This document shows, piece by piece, positions 26,361 to 37,900 of a stretch of DNA of 64,000 nucleotides. The stretch spans positions 46,533,998 to 46,597,997 of the forward strand of contig OX104129.1 in NCBI GenBank assembly GCA_944470555.2, in the 5' to 3' direction. Numbering within the stretch: position 1 is the first letter of the stretch; each line of letters begins with the position of its first letter. The notes beneath the pieces are model-generated. The model did not search any database and was not told the origin of the DNA. It worked only from the letters and a program-made list of their open reading frames with translations. This stretch comes from Heterobilharzia americana (lineage: Eukaryota; Platyhelminthes; Trematoda; Strigeidida; Schistosomatidae). The position numbers and the translations under genes are program-made.

Positions 26361-29300
26361 CATCTGTTGGTTATTAAACTGAAACTGAAGCAGATTTTAA
26401 TTTTATCTATTCCGTAAGAAAATTTAGGTCATATTGTATACTTAAGTCAGCTTGTTCTCCCGTGATCTTTCTTTCACATTGATACTGTCAGTAGTATGAA
26501 AGCAGTTAGTTAATTCTAAAAATTTATTTAATTTTGCAACGTACATTATTTCAACTAATCATCTTACTGACAACCTATTCTCACGCTTCATAAGATATGA
26601 TTTAAGTAAATATTTTATCTAATTTTAAAATATAAAACACAAGCAAATGACAATTTTGAGATGCAATCTATCGCTTGTTATTAGATCAGGGCAATTCTCT
26701 AAATGTACAATCAACTCCTTTACCTGTTACATAAAATCATATCAGAATTGCTTGTTCTATGTTACTTTAAAAATATCTTTTACTTTACACCCTGCACTTA
26801 AAATACATTCCCACAAAACCTTGATGTATAGCATAGTTTCAAGTTTTATTCACCTTTCCCAATCTTCTATAGATGAATTCGACAAATTAAATCACCTTCA
26901 TGTTTACACGCTTTTCATCATGTCATAAATTCCGCGTTTCCCATCATATTTGTTAGTGCTTTCAGTTCTGCCACTGTATAAATAAAACAGATGCCAAAAT
27001 GATCACTGCAATCTAATAACCATGAAATTCATGAAATTTATTACTGATAAACGTTGACAAACGTTTCAGATAAAAAAAAGAATTTTAAAAATTCCTGTCA
27101 TTATTTAAGTCGATTCAATTTCAGCACCTATAGAAGATCAAATCTGTTGGTATTTCTAACTGACTGAATAACTCTAGACTAAAAGAGTGGAAGAAGACCA
27201 TTGATTAGTCTTTTGATATAAATTGTGTTCCTGCACACTGCACCAAGATTGATTGAAGTTAAAAGGATGTTTTAAAAGTGACAGCAAACTATATGATCAT
27301 GTAATTTTTTTTCCCTCAAATGCCCTGAAAGGTATGCTGAGATCCTTTCTAAGCTTTTTTATTCCGTAGTTACTTTTTTCAATGGGATTGCAATAGTTTA
27401 TCTTACTCACTTTTCATTCTGCTATATATTGTTTTTCGAGTGATTACATAAAAGCCTCCAGAGAAATCTTAAACTCATCATCTTAACCCATTAGTATCAT
27501 CCCCTACTTAACAAAGTATAGCATTTGATTAATGTTATATGTGTAAGATCCAAGTTTCGATGTCGTGCAAAGTCTGAACATTATCACAAAAAAATACACG
27601 AATCCTACGAACAAGAATTCAAATGAAAAGTCGCTATGAAATATACGTCAGATTTTCGTTAATTCCAACCCATTGAAATATATTTACATTTATACACAAA
27701 CTATTCCTACGCAACGATTGTTTGCATCCTATGAAGATCGTGAAAAATAAAATGACTTAGTCTGGTTTCATAAATACTGCTCTGATTGCGCTACCCATAC
27801 TTATTTTCAGACTGCTTATGATAATCGTTGACTGATATACTGTATTTGCTTGCATAAAAACAGAATGTATCACTAGTTTAACGAAAAGCTGGGCAGCAGA
27901 AACCAATATATCATATAATTGAAGAGACCTGTGTATTTAAAGCAAGTGAATATGAAATAAACAAATAGCAAACATTGACTGTTGAATATAATCACCGGTA
28001 AAGTTGACTTTCATCCAACCATAAAAAGGAAACTAATCTCATGACTGCAAAGATGAATAATGTCTTTTTAAACGATTACTTTTGCACAGCCAGTAGTATT
28101 TAAGGTTTCTTCATATAAATATTTTGTATAAATGCAAATGAGATTGCTGAAAGACATTATCGTTGAAATTTTATCATGCCTTTAACCATGATAGTTCACT
28201 TGGGCAGCATAAGCGTTTGTATGCGAAAAGATAAAATATGTGGGCTGATGATTCGGCAAGTACATACGATGTATATACATGTCCCAAAAAATGATAACCC
28301 ATAACATCTATTGAGCTGCAACCAGGGGAAAAGGAGTTAAGAAGATAAAAACTGCATATGGATGACAATGTTTAGAAATACGTCACGAGCCAGACTCTTT
28401 ATTTGATAGTATCTACAAGAATCAAGTAGAATGTGATATACAACATCAAACACATAGGTTTCTTTGGTTTGAAACCTGAGGTGTGCATTCAAACATAATT
28501 AAGTGGGACGATTTAATTATTATGATTATAATACGACTTGAATTTTAAAAAATCATACTTCATTATGGCAAAATACACACTGGCTGTTCATGATAAGAAT
28601 TTTCACAGTTATATACGATATAATAGCTTCACAATAGATTTGCTGAGAAGAATCTTTTCCTCGCACTGTTCATCTATTGAGTTTTTTGTCATACTCGACT
28701 AAAGGAATTAGTGACAATAATGAAGAACAAATTAACAGAGTAAAAGTTGTAAGATGTGAGGAGGATGAGTAAATTTCTAGTCTGTTATGAACTTTGTGGC
28801 AGCTGTACGTATGATAACGAAGTAAACTTTTTCGCTGAAACCTTTTTCATATATCCTTTTAGCTTTCTGAGGTTAATCTGATACATGTGAGAGACGAAGT
28901 GGAAAAATCATGAGGATAGCTAAATAAAACAGGGTAACTAGTTCTAAGGATGCCATTTTTGCCAAATATATTGATTAGACTCTGTTCTTACAATATAACA
29001 GTATGCTCACGAAAGTCAACGATAATGCTTTTAGTTAGAGTTAATTTTTGAATTATCCTACATACCTTAAACACTTTCAGTCAAGGTTTGAATAAGCTTG
29101 AGATGTTGCGTGGTGAATATGAAAGATAATAATAACAATACCATCACCTTTCAAATGAATATCAACGTTTGTATCACGAACAAGCCGAGATCTCGAGTTT
29201 CGAAAAAAAAGATTTTTAATATCATGTCATATAAATGAAGTCTCCTTTCAACGGGGTACCAGTTCACGACAGAAAACTTTCTATACCTACAGACAGTTAG

Positions 29301-30944
29301 CTGCAATCCTTCTGTCATTCAACTTCATGATGAAAGATGCGTCTAAATTTCACTTCTTTATGTAGAACTAGTATGGAGGATTGGTATTCTTTGAGAAGAA
29401 TCTATATAGAATGATCAGTTGGCAAGCTTCTAATATTGAATTGTCTGTCAGCCAAAAGACATACTTTATCATAAGCCTCACTAGTTGAATGTATCATATT
29501 TTGAGTTATGATATTTTAGATTAACACTGAAAGTGGTATCTGCCAGTTACCCAATATTTTATAATAACATGAGGATAAGAGATTTCATGCCGATGGATAC
29601 CTCAAAACATGTCCACCAATTCATCAGCTTCTATGGTGCTTGTTATATGTGCTTTGATGCGTATTCTGTTCCAAGGAGTTTTTCAGTGCCGCCTTTGACA
29701 GTTGAAAAGACTTGGTTTTGGATCAGTTAGAACAACGATAATTCAATGAGTTTTGGTCACTAATCTTTGTTTCCTTCATAGTTATTTGGACAATGGAAAT
29801 CAGTTTAATAAAATTGATAAGTATTCATTTATCCAAAACATTTATCATTCCTAAGGTGTAAGAAAAATTGCACTTTTGTCTTATCATAAATGGCATAACT
29901 CATACTATAGTTATCTGCCCGTTGTTACACTTTGATGCTGTCGATGGGTGTAAATCAGTTTCAGCAGACAAACTATTAATATCACAAATTTAGAAATTAA
30001 AAGGTCTATCCATCATAAAAATGGTCGAAAAAAGGACAAAATATTTCCAAACACTATAGAGAATTATCGTTATTGTCATCAATTTTATTTTGAATCAGAA
30101 TTATGGTTTTTCTTCTTGTATGTGGTATATTCAAAACACATCTGTACTCAAATAGTGTTACATACAATTCTCTTTGTAATCCAAAAAAATATTTCAGACT
30201 GGATTTGGAACATTTGTAGAACTGTAGGATATTTGTAGTATATATAATGTATCCATTTAATCTTCTTGTTACTAGATTTTATGTTATCGTAGAAACTGAT
30301 CATAATCGCGTGGGTTCATTGAAGATTTATTGAAAAGAAAGGAGAAAATTTTTATCTTGTTGCTCTTCTTACTAATGTTTAAATAGGTAGTCTAAAACCT
30401 ATAAAAATTTACCAGTATCATCTAAATATTAAGATTGTTCGCAGTATAAAATAGTAATAGACATTTTTTTAAATGCTTGGTGAGATTTTTCCAACTTTCA
30501 AAAAACTAACCTTCTTATACTGAGATATAAATATTCAGCTGCAGTCTGAAATACTATAAGAAGAATATCATCGGTGGTTTGAAAATGTTTTGGATTGCAC
30601 TAGAGAATAACTCGTTTCTTAGTGGTTGGTTTCGCTATTACCTGGTGGAAAAACCTCTATAACCTTTTTTGCAACACAAAATATACGAGTAATCTTAAGA
30701 TCTAAGATCTTAATTGACACTAATCAAAACACCGAAGTGTTGAAAACAAGCTACAGTTTATGACCGTTATACACTAACTTATTTAAATATCTCATTGATA
30801 AATTAATACTATCAAGAGCTGATTTTGCGATATCTCTATTGAAAGAATAACGTAAAAGGAATGGTTGGTTGTAAATTGAAGCCGAGGAAATATGCTGCAA
30901 TGCAGAACACGTTGGTGACTGATTGCTCCATATTTTTGTTATTA
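26361..30944. other. AT-rich DNA, nothing assigned
   Basis: About 4.6 kb of background sequence. Frames at 26647-26928 (+), 28174-28368 (-) and 29533-29730 (+) have no recognisable content. A short palindrome, TCTTAAGATCTAAGATCTTA, near 30.7 kb seems incidental. Confidence 0.45.
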
Positions 30945-30974
30945 CTTTTCCCTTGGGTTCCTACTTGAAAATAA

Positions 30975-31470
30975 GGCTTCAGTAACACGTCTCTACTCCA
31001 CTCTCTTCTCTCCAGTCTTTTCAGTATGGTTCCACGACTGCTTCCCCAGAAGCTTTCATTTCTTCCACACATGATCCCCATGTCACCCTCACCTCCAACG
31101 ACCAACTCGTCGTTTCCCATGCGGATTCCACTCGACGGTCTGCACTGAAATGACATGGCACGTGATGTCCTCAATCAGTCTTCCCAGTCTATGCCTACTC
31201 CAATCCATCTACACTTTCTTCTCAACATTTGTTGGGGGATAGGTTCTTGGTTGGCTCATTTCCAGCCAGCCAGAGTTCCTCCTTGCTTATTCTTATTATT
31301 CTTCACATCCATCTGATCTTCAGTATCGAGTGAGCGAGTGTAGGTGGTAGCTGTTGATGATGTATGTCTGTAGTTTGTTGGAAATGCTTTTCATAACACG
31401 CCAAGTCTCTCAACCATCACATAGAGGCACAGACTTCACCAACTTAGTGTTGAAAATCCAGATGTTGTTC
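30975..31470 (-). pseudogene. RTE copy A: C-terminal region of ORF2
   Basis: Minus-strand pieces include IWIFNTKLVKSV and TWRVMKSISNKLQTYIINS (about 31470-31370), matching the 'vr.FntnVksvLlYGaEtWr.t' segment after RT in RTE proteins. Next come a TNQEPIPQQMLRRKCRWIGV-like piece with frame changes, and WNPHGKRRVGR (about 31130-31100), the 'W.P.GkR.rGRP' box close to the C-terminus. The GRP proline is lost. The coding trace stops near the 3' limit of homology between the copies, as expected for an element that inserts from its 3' end. Confidence 0.75.
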
Positions 31471-31617
31471 ACGCTGTATGCTGAGTGCAGTTCAGTGCAG
31501 TGCAGTAGATCTATACACTGGTTTCAGGCAATGAAGGCCCAACTCGCTATTTCTCTGATCCTGGTTTTGACGTACTCATCTGTGCTGCCGAACATAGTGG
31601 AAAAGATGCTGCCCAGC

Positions 31618-31635
31618 TAGGTAGGTAGGTAGGTG
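31618..31635. repeat. (TAGG)n tetranucleotide repeat in RTE copy A
   Basis: About four units of TAGG. It sits where the RT C-terminal 'SFTYLGS' motif should be; on the minus strand the repeat encodes Tyr-Leu-Pro-Thr. Copy B has about nine units at the equivalent point. Confidence 0.9.
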
Positions 31636-31639
31636 AAAG

Positions 31640-32620
31640 AGAATATTTCCTATATGTTTCCCCCATTCATGGTGATTGATGCTTCTTGTTGTTGTTGTTG
31701 GTTGGGTATCTTCATCACATCCGTCTTCTCTACGTTCACCTGAAGGAGGTCCCGTCCTCCTTCCCTGACTCGACTCGCCTCTCCTACCAACTTGTTAGTT
31801 TTTACCTCCAAATCTTCAACTTTCCGAGACAAGACATAAGACATAAATGATCACTAGGGAAATCCAAATCTTCCGTGGTCTTTTCATCGGTCAAATAGCG
31901 TATGCCCCTCTTCTTACTCCTCACACTTTCTTACATAATCCACTCCACCACCACTCAATCAACAAGATCATCGGTGATAGTAGGTGACAACCTTGTCTTA
32001 CTCCTCCCTCTCTTCACTTCAATAGCCTCACTGAACTGTGAATCCATTGTGAATCTCTTGTCATGTGGAGTCATCATACAGTTGTTGAATGAGGTTGGTA
32101 AAGGTTTGTGGCATCTAAACCGTAGTGTTGGGGCAGTTCTCTGCCAAATTACTTCTCGGTCGACGCTGTCGACAGCCCTTCCAAACTCGAAGTTGAGGTA
32201 AATACCCAGTTGACTACCACTCTATTCCTTGTTCTATGATTATGCGTAGCATAACATTGTATTTCGATCTGCACATGATTTGTTCTTCCTGAAGCCTGCC
32301 AGCCAGCCAGTGAGCCTGTTACCGTGGTCATTTTGAATGCAGAGCACTACTTGGTCTTTGCAGGATGATGTGGCACAGTATTTTGCTTGGAGTGGACGAG
32401 AGTGGTGAATGATTCCGTGATAGTTCTTGCGAACACTTAGATCTCCCTTCTTTCGAAGTTTGACGAGGTGCCCCTTATTCCAATCGAAAGCTACATTCCC
32501 TTCAATCCTTCCTTCCCTCCTTCCTTGCAAACCGTCTGCAGTATTGATGTGAGCATATCCACTGTTGTATCTCAGTCTGTTTTCAGTGCTTCTGGCAGAA
32601 TACAATCTGGTCCTGCTGTT
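31640..32620 (-). pseudogene. RTE copy A: reverse transcriptase with destroyed catalytic box
   Basis: In order on the minus strand: KGHLVKLRKKGDLSVRKNYH (family 'G.liki.KKGdls.c.NyRgI'), AGFRKNKSCADR (family 'AGFR..rsctDqi..LR'), a broken motif A region, and then the polymerase box. Here LDFPSDHLCLMS (about 31870-31840) replaces the family's LDFADD-L. One catalytic Asp is lost and one codon inserted. KVEDLEVKTNKLVGE and a VNVEKTDVMKIPN segment follow, then the end of RT near 31650. Stops and frame changes separate most blocks. RT copies the element's RNA into DNA at the target site; this one cannot. Confidence 0.82.
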
Positions 32621-33045
32621 TTCCAGGTTTCAGCAACTTCATAACGGTCAGCATTTCACTAGCGCCTCTATCGGTGGCTTGTGTTCACTGATAGTTCAGT
32701 GGCCAAGTTGCTGGTGGTATTTCTTGACGAGTTGCAAGAGGTGGTGGTGTTGATGGTCGATTCGAGTTTTTGAAGTGGTAAGTTCATCGTTTCCTGTTTC
32801 TCCTCTTTGCCAACTAGATTATCTCTCACTGATTTCGTCTACGTTGATCTCTTCCATCCCAAATACTAACCTGGTTAGTTGATACAGTGTTGTCAGATCT
32901 CCAAATCTCTAACCTGCAGCCAGTTTTGCTTCATTTGCAAGTGTGTCGAAGAAGTGTCTACTGTCGTTGCGCCAACCCTTCTTCACTTCTTTGACCAGTG
33001 AAGTGTTTTATAGTTTGTATCCAGTTCCCATCTTCGTTATACATC

Positions 33046-33092
33046 CTTGCACTGCACTGCACTGCACTGCACTGCAATGCAATGCACTGTAC
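33046..33092. repeat. (CACTG)n pentanucleotide repeat in RTE copy A
   Basis: About eight CACTG/CAATG units in a row, in the linker between endonuclease and RT. In copy B (about 53595-53637) the array is present but more degenerate, so it predates the separation of the copies. Confidence 0.85.
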
Positions 33093-33399
33093 TGAATCAT
33101 CTTCTGCTTCACCATCTTCCTCTCCCTTCTCTCTCAGCTTACATGTATCTGTGGAGGCCCATTCCGCGTCTTACCCCTTCTTCTTCCTTCATAACACGGT
33201 TATGTAGGTTTCCTTCCACGTCCTTTCCAAAGAGCTCCAGTGTTCTTTCATCCAGATTTCCTCATGGATGTTGCTCAATATCTCCCATTTACCCTTGAAG
33301 ACTGAATGGAGTGAAAACTTCATTCGTAGTTTCGTTCTTCAGTTCAGTTTCTGTTCTGGGTGCTGAACGTCAACTATGGTTTACCACCAGCTTCCGTGG

Positions 33400-34240
33400 G
33401 GGCTTTCAACTTGATTTTGAAGGTAGGTTGCTAGCACCAGATATTGAAAGGTGTGAACCACCTACAACTGCTCTCCTTCTCACCTGATCTTGCATCCAGT
33501 AGACTGTCTCCATCTCCACTTTATTCACATTGAAATGAAGTCGATCTGATTTTCAGTGTGTTCATTCGTTGAAATCAAATCCATGTCACCTTGTGAATAT
33601 CCCTCTGTTAGTACACACTGCCTCCAATCAACAAATGGTTGAATGCGCAGAAATATGCACACAGTTCTCCATCCTCGTTCACTTCACCCAGCACTTCTCA
33701 ACACATGATTGGTTCTCTTCCTGTGATGTGCTCTCCCAGTTTCTCACTCATGTCACCGACACTCACTAGAATTTTGTTGTCGCCAACTGGAGTGCTGTCT
33801 TGTCCAGTACTGATTGCAGTTGTCTGTAGAATTCCTCTTTCTTCTCTTCATCTACATTGTTTGTAAGTGCATAGATTAGCATTGTATGAATGTGACTTTC
33901 CTTCCTTTTGGGTTGACTCTTGCTGACATGATCCTATAGGTGGAGATTGGTTCCCACTGCATGACAGAGAGCATCTGATGCTGTTGGGGACATCATGATA
34001 GCCACTGCAATACTCAGTGTGGTCGTGGTTGTCGTGTGGGCGAAAATACCGGGGTAGATTATTGACTCTCCTCTCCAGTTGACAGTTTGGAGAGTCCACC
34101 TCCATTCTATCCGCAGATTCCTCGCAGATTCCTACCACTTCTATGCTATATCTCCTCACTTCATTGGCAATCAGACCAGCCTTGCCAGCCAGCCAACCAG
34201 CCACCCTGCTCCAAACATTCTGTGTACATTCCAATCCACA
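33400..34240 (-). pseudogene. RTE copy A: apurinic-type endonuclease
   Basis: Minus strand: WNVHRMF (family 'tWNVRTM') at about 34233, frame shift, then IANEVRRYSIEVVGICEES. A shifted 'GVAIMM.ptA.dAL' block follows, then DEEKKEEFYRQLQSVLDK (33862-33796). Next is VGDMSEKLGEHITGREPIM (from about 33760), where the family has 'GDmNAKvG.dntGrE.imG'. NEDGELCAYFCAFNHLLIGG follows, and TENQIDFISM near 33545. The catalytic Asn of GDMNAK is Ser, and the terminal SDHH box is not intact. This endonuclease normally nicks the insertion site to prime reverse transcription. The match over about 250 residues in correct order makes the assignment secure. Confidence 0.82.
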
Positions 34241-34399
34241 TGTTCACTTTCGCTTTCAGAGAGAAAGAGAGATAAGACACATCGGACAATTGGTTTCACT
34301 ATGACCTTCACCAACAGGCGTCATTTCACCTCCCCAATTTCAGTGAGGAATAAGTTTATCTTTATCTTTCATACTTACTTTGTGCTTTGAAGTTTCTTT

Positions 34400-35348
34400 G
34401 GTTTGATGGTGTAAGCCACTAGCCTTATACACAACCTTCCCTCTTCAGCCAGGCTTACGACTGGCTAATAACTAATGAACTGATTGGTTCATGTTGTATC
34501 AACAAGAAATAATATATCCCCGTGATTCACTGGCATCTGTGTTAAAATTCAGTTTAAGGCGTATGGATACTGAACTTGATCGCAGTTGAAGAAGAGTAAC
34601 GCCAAATACTCATTACAAACTTTCAAAATTATCGTTGATGCTATTCACCAAAATAAATAATATTTCCTCGAACGCTGCAGTTTTCTAAAATGAAAGTGTC
34701 AATAGATTGTTACAGCGTGAGATGACGAAATACTTGGAACTAACGAGTTATGTCTCACCTGTTTATAGGACTTGTGATCTCAGTGGCTATGTGCGCACTT
34801 CAACCAAACGATCAGATAAATGGGACCAGTTCCCGAAGGTCGCAATCTGAACAGGCTCACACAGTGACAATGAGGAATCTAATAATAACTGCAATGAATG
34901 TTGGAAATTTACAATCGTCTCCGAATTGTACTGTGTTTCATAATCATCCTCAAGTGTTGAGGTTGTGATATTTACCCCACCTTTCATATTGATGACAGTT
35001 AAGAGAAGTGTTGGTTGGGTAAGCAGTCCAGACAGTCATCTGCATCATCAGTACCCAAGTGTGCCATGAGGCAGCAATCTGCATGTAAGAAAATATAGTT
35101 GATCCTTACAATTCTCGGGATTTGAATGTACATCAAATTTCCACCTGAGAAAGGATTAAGTCGTGGTTATTTATCACATCGTAAATTTTCTTCACGTGTA
35201 TAGGGCGTGTTGCCATTCTGTTGCAGGCCAACTGCTGGTTGACTTCATTTATCATGTGGTAGCAATGTAAAAAAGACTTGATGCTATTACGTGTAAGGGT
35301 AGTTTCGAAAGAAGGAGTTTTCAGCATGTCTGTTGCTACATTCATACT
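34400..35348. other. 5' module of RTE copy A, function unknown
   Basis: About 0.95 kb upstream of the endonuclease, shared with copy B but not identifiable as RTE coding sequence. Minus strand 35348-35133 is open for about 72 codons (segments NVATDMLKTPSFETTLTRNS and CNRMATRPIHVKKIY). In copy B the same frame is open with about 2% nucleotide change. On the plus strand, 34750-34968 begins MSHLFIGLVISVAMC, a hydrophobic start like a signal peptide. Relative to copy B this copy lacks 22 bp near 34860, which shifts the plus frame. It could be 5' UTR/ORF1 of the element, or captured host sequence. Confidence 0.5.
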
Positions 35349-36180
35349 GTGGCCTTTCATCCACCTCCTACTATATTGACGTACATCTATATAACAATTT
35401 TATTAAACGTGATAACCTTACCTTCTGCACACAGACTATTGACAAATGAGTTTTGAAGGTATCCTGGCCAACAATGGACTGGATGGTTTGAAAAAACTTG
35501 GGCACCGAGTTAGTATGATTCATTGTATAGGATGTATTTTCACTTGTGTAATCCCGGCGTCATAGTATGTCAGAACAAATTACAAAATAAACAAATATTT
35601 TGTATTATTCCTCAACGTTTCGATCTTGCTAGGAAGATCCTTTTCAAGAGTATGAATCTGACACTAAGTTTTCAGGTTAATATTCAAGTTTTGGTACAGA
35701 AAGTGGTTACCTCTACAATCATCCAATTACATAGTGATATGGAGCAAAGATCAATGTAATACAGGTGAGTGAAGAACAACTCGGTCAGAGAGGTTTTCCC
35801 GTTGTGCGAGTAAAGTGGAACAAAAAATAGGGTGGGGAAATTTTTTAGTTCGTCTATGAAAAGTACGATGGGGTTGTGAGACATCAAGGGTGAGAAAGAA
35901 TAGATTACTAGTTTGGAAGGATGAATATTTGAAGATGAGACAATATATCTTAAATAAATGGTAATAATGATAACCATAAATGTACTTTTGATAACACTTG
36001 AAGTATGAGTGATAACAAAATGGACCATGTTATGGTTCATCAAATGTATATGACTCAGAAAGTAGTGTAAAATTGATGAAAATAGTAGATCAGTAAGGTG
36101 TATGTAATAGGACTAGACAATCTACCTTCTCTTCAGATATTACTTATAACTGCCTAGGCGAGTCATTAATGTTTGCCATA
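35349..36180. other. AT-rich DNA, nothing assigned
   Basis: Sequence unique to the right flank of RTE copy A. Overlapping open frames at 35523-35759 (+) and 35684-36043 (-) have AT-driven composition and no recognisable motif. Confidence 0.45.
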
Positions 36181-37900
36181 TTAGTGGGATGTCTAACCTA
36201 TCTTTACTGTTGACCGAAGAAGGATATGAGCAGATGTGCAAAGCTTCTGCAATGGTCCGCTTAGAGAATGTGCTCACAAGGCAGCCAGAAGTCCCAAACT
36301 TTCAAGCACTGGCATACCGCAGTAGGCATGTTCACAAGAAACGTTTTATTCCTATCAGAGCACTCTATCAAATTGCATGCTAGATGATTATGACTGATAA
36401 GAGGTATTTGGCGACTGCTTTTATCACCAGCGTCCACTTCATAGGTGGTACGCTTCCTAACTTTAACGTGAAGGCTGACAGGCACCCATGCAGATAAAAA
36501 AAAATCAAGGGTTAAAATGTGCAACCTGAGCTGTATGTTTGACTTCACTGAAGACTTAATAGTCTGTCATATAGTTGCAACCAAATATGTTTCTGCATGT
36601 TTTCATATACCTTCCAAAATGTTAACTGAAAGGGATCACTGAAATTTAAATTCAACTCTATACATTTGTGCTCGCTTTCAGTTCGATTGTTAGTGTGATT
36701 CCTCAAGATTAGCGTTTTTCTAATGTAGCATCTCTCCCACATTTGTCACTGACTGATCCACTGACCGTGTAGGTAAGCAGACGCCTCAGGAAATGTTTGA
36801 CTCACGTTTTGATGGTAGCATGAAAACCTAGAAGCCTGTTAGGATGGAGGAAATATATTTCTCAGGGTTTCTAGTTTTCACCATTGTCTTTGGAATATAC
36901 CGAATTCTAGGACTTCAAGACTGCTTCTTGTTATTATGACCTTAAGAATCCTACTCTTCGACTAAATGCAGTTATGACGTGAAACGAACAAAGAACAATG
37001 CGAGCACTGGCAAAGATTATCCAAACCTCAGACATCGCTAGTGATCTGTCCATAATAATGGTCTACGTTTTGCCCGAATTCCTCATGGTAGACTGAAACA
37101 TTCTCGAAATCCCAGTTACACCTGAAGCTTTCTTGCATGTGCATGCAGAAAGCGAACACTACGCAACTATACATGCCTGAACCATTCGTTATGGTGAACT
37201 GCAAAATGGGGTATCCAAAGGGTAATCATTAGTGGGGATGATACTTTTCAGGCCTATCTTTTTTATAAGCTGAGTTCATGTAGATCACTTCCCGAAAGCT
37301 AAAGTAGGTTTTTATCAGCTCCCTCAGACTGAAGCAAACTTATCGATTCTTTCATATGTACTTCAGCGTCATCTTCGATCCTCTGCAGTATATTTTCCAG
37401 GGTTCTACTATATGAGACAATATAAGTAAGCACTTGACTCATTCATTTAAATTACTGTCAGATGTCTTTGCCTTCACTTCTTTCAAATCCTTATTTGTAA
37501 CTTATTTACCAAATTTATGAAGGGAAAGTTACTGAGATTCCAATGGGGATGTATCGCACTCCATAAACGGCTGAAGATATAGTGTTTCGCTTTCCGATAA
37601 GTATCTGATATTGGGGTCTACCATCATGAACTGCAGTGTACAGGGATGACTATGTTTTCCTTATTGCATGAAACTACCAACTCATTATTTACACATCTAA
37701 CAGTGGCAGTGGCTTTCCACGTGCTTAAATTCACAGAAATCCAAACTTACACTCCAGAAAGCACTAAACCGTTCTCAATCTTATGCCACGTGATCTGTTA
37801 CACTTTTTCTGTCCACAGGTACAAACGTATATCACAAGATCATATCTTAGTACCACGTTACTGTCACCTCACCAACTAACCTCTGCTATATGGTAAGTAT
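36181..37900. other. Unassigned region of more balanced composition
   Basis: Less AT-rich than its flanks, with coding-like pieces in several frames on both strands. Examples are 36189-36383 (+, ATG start, TEEGYEQMCKASAMVRLENV), 36548-36261 (-), and a plus-strand piece DHFPKAKVGFYQLPQTEANL near 37.29 kb. This frame-switching pattern resembles a decayed element, but I could not match any RT, integrase or gag motif. It is not called as a gene. Confidence 0.35.

Larger units (their letters stand above)
30945..35348 (-). mobile_element. RTE-type non-LTR retrotransposon, copy A (decayed)
   Basis: One of two direct-repeat copies; the other is 51705-55911. Read on the minus strand from 35348: an unexplained 5' module (to about 34.4 kb), an apurinic-type endonuclease (34240-33400), a poorly conserved linker, reverse transcriptase (32620-31640) and a C-terminal domain ending near 30975. 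Homology to copy B stops at 35348 on one side and fades near 30945 on the other. The left end therefore matches the 3' end of the element's coding region. The total of 4.4 kb is long for RTE elements (usually 3-4 kb) because of the 5' module. I saw no target-site duplication and no clear 3' tail. Frames switch repeatedly; the copy is dead. It resembles the schistosome SR2 type (RTE clade), which is an inference from motif order. Confidence 0.85.

Noticed and set aside
30700..30725. Palindrome TCTTAAGATCTAAGATCTTA as a possible operator or terminator
   Set aside because: Isolated, short, AT-rich and unaccompanied by any gene. It is expected by chance in this composition.
33046..33092. CACTG array considered as a possible CRISPR-like or regulatory repeat
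   Set aside because: Units are 5 bp with no spacers, it lies inside a transposon, and the host is a eukaryote. It is a simple microsatellite.
31902..34390. Plus-strand open frames rich in Ser, Leu and Pro across RTE copy A, with counterparts in copy B
   Set aside because: They are antisense shadows of the minus-strand RTE coding sequence. Conservation between copies reflects copy identity, not selection on these frames.
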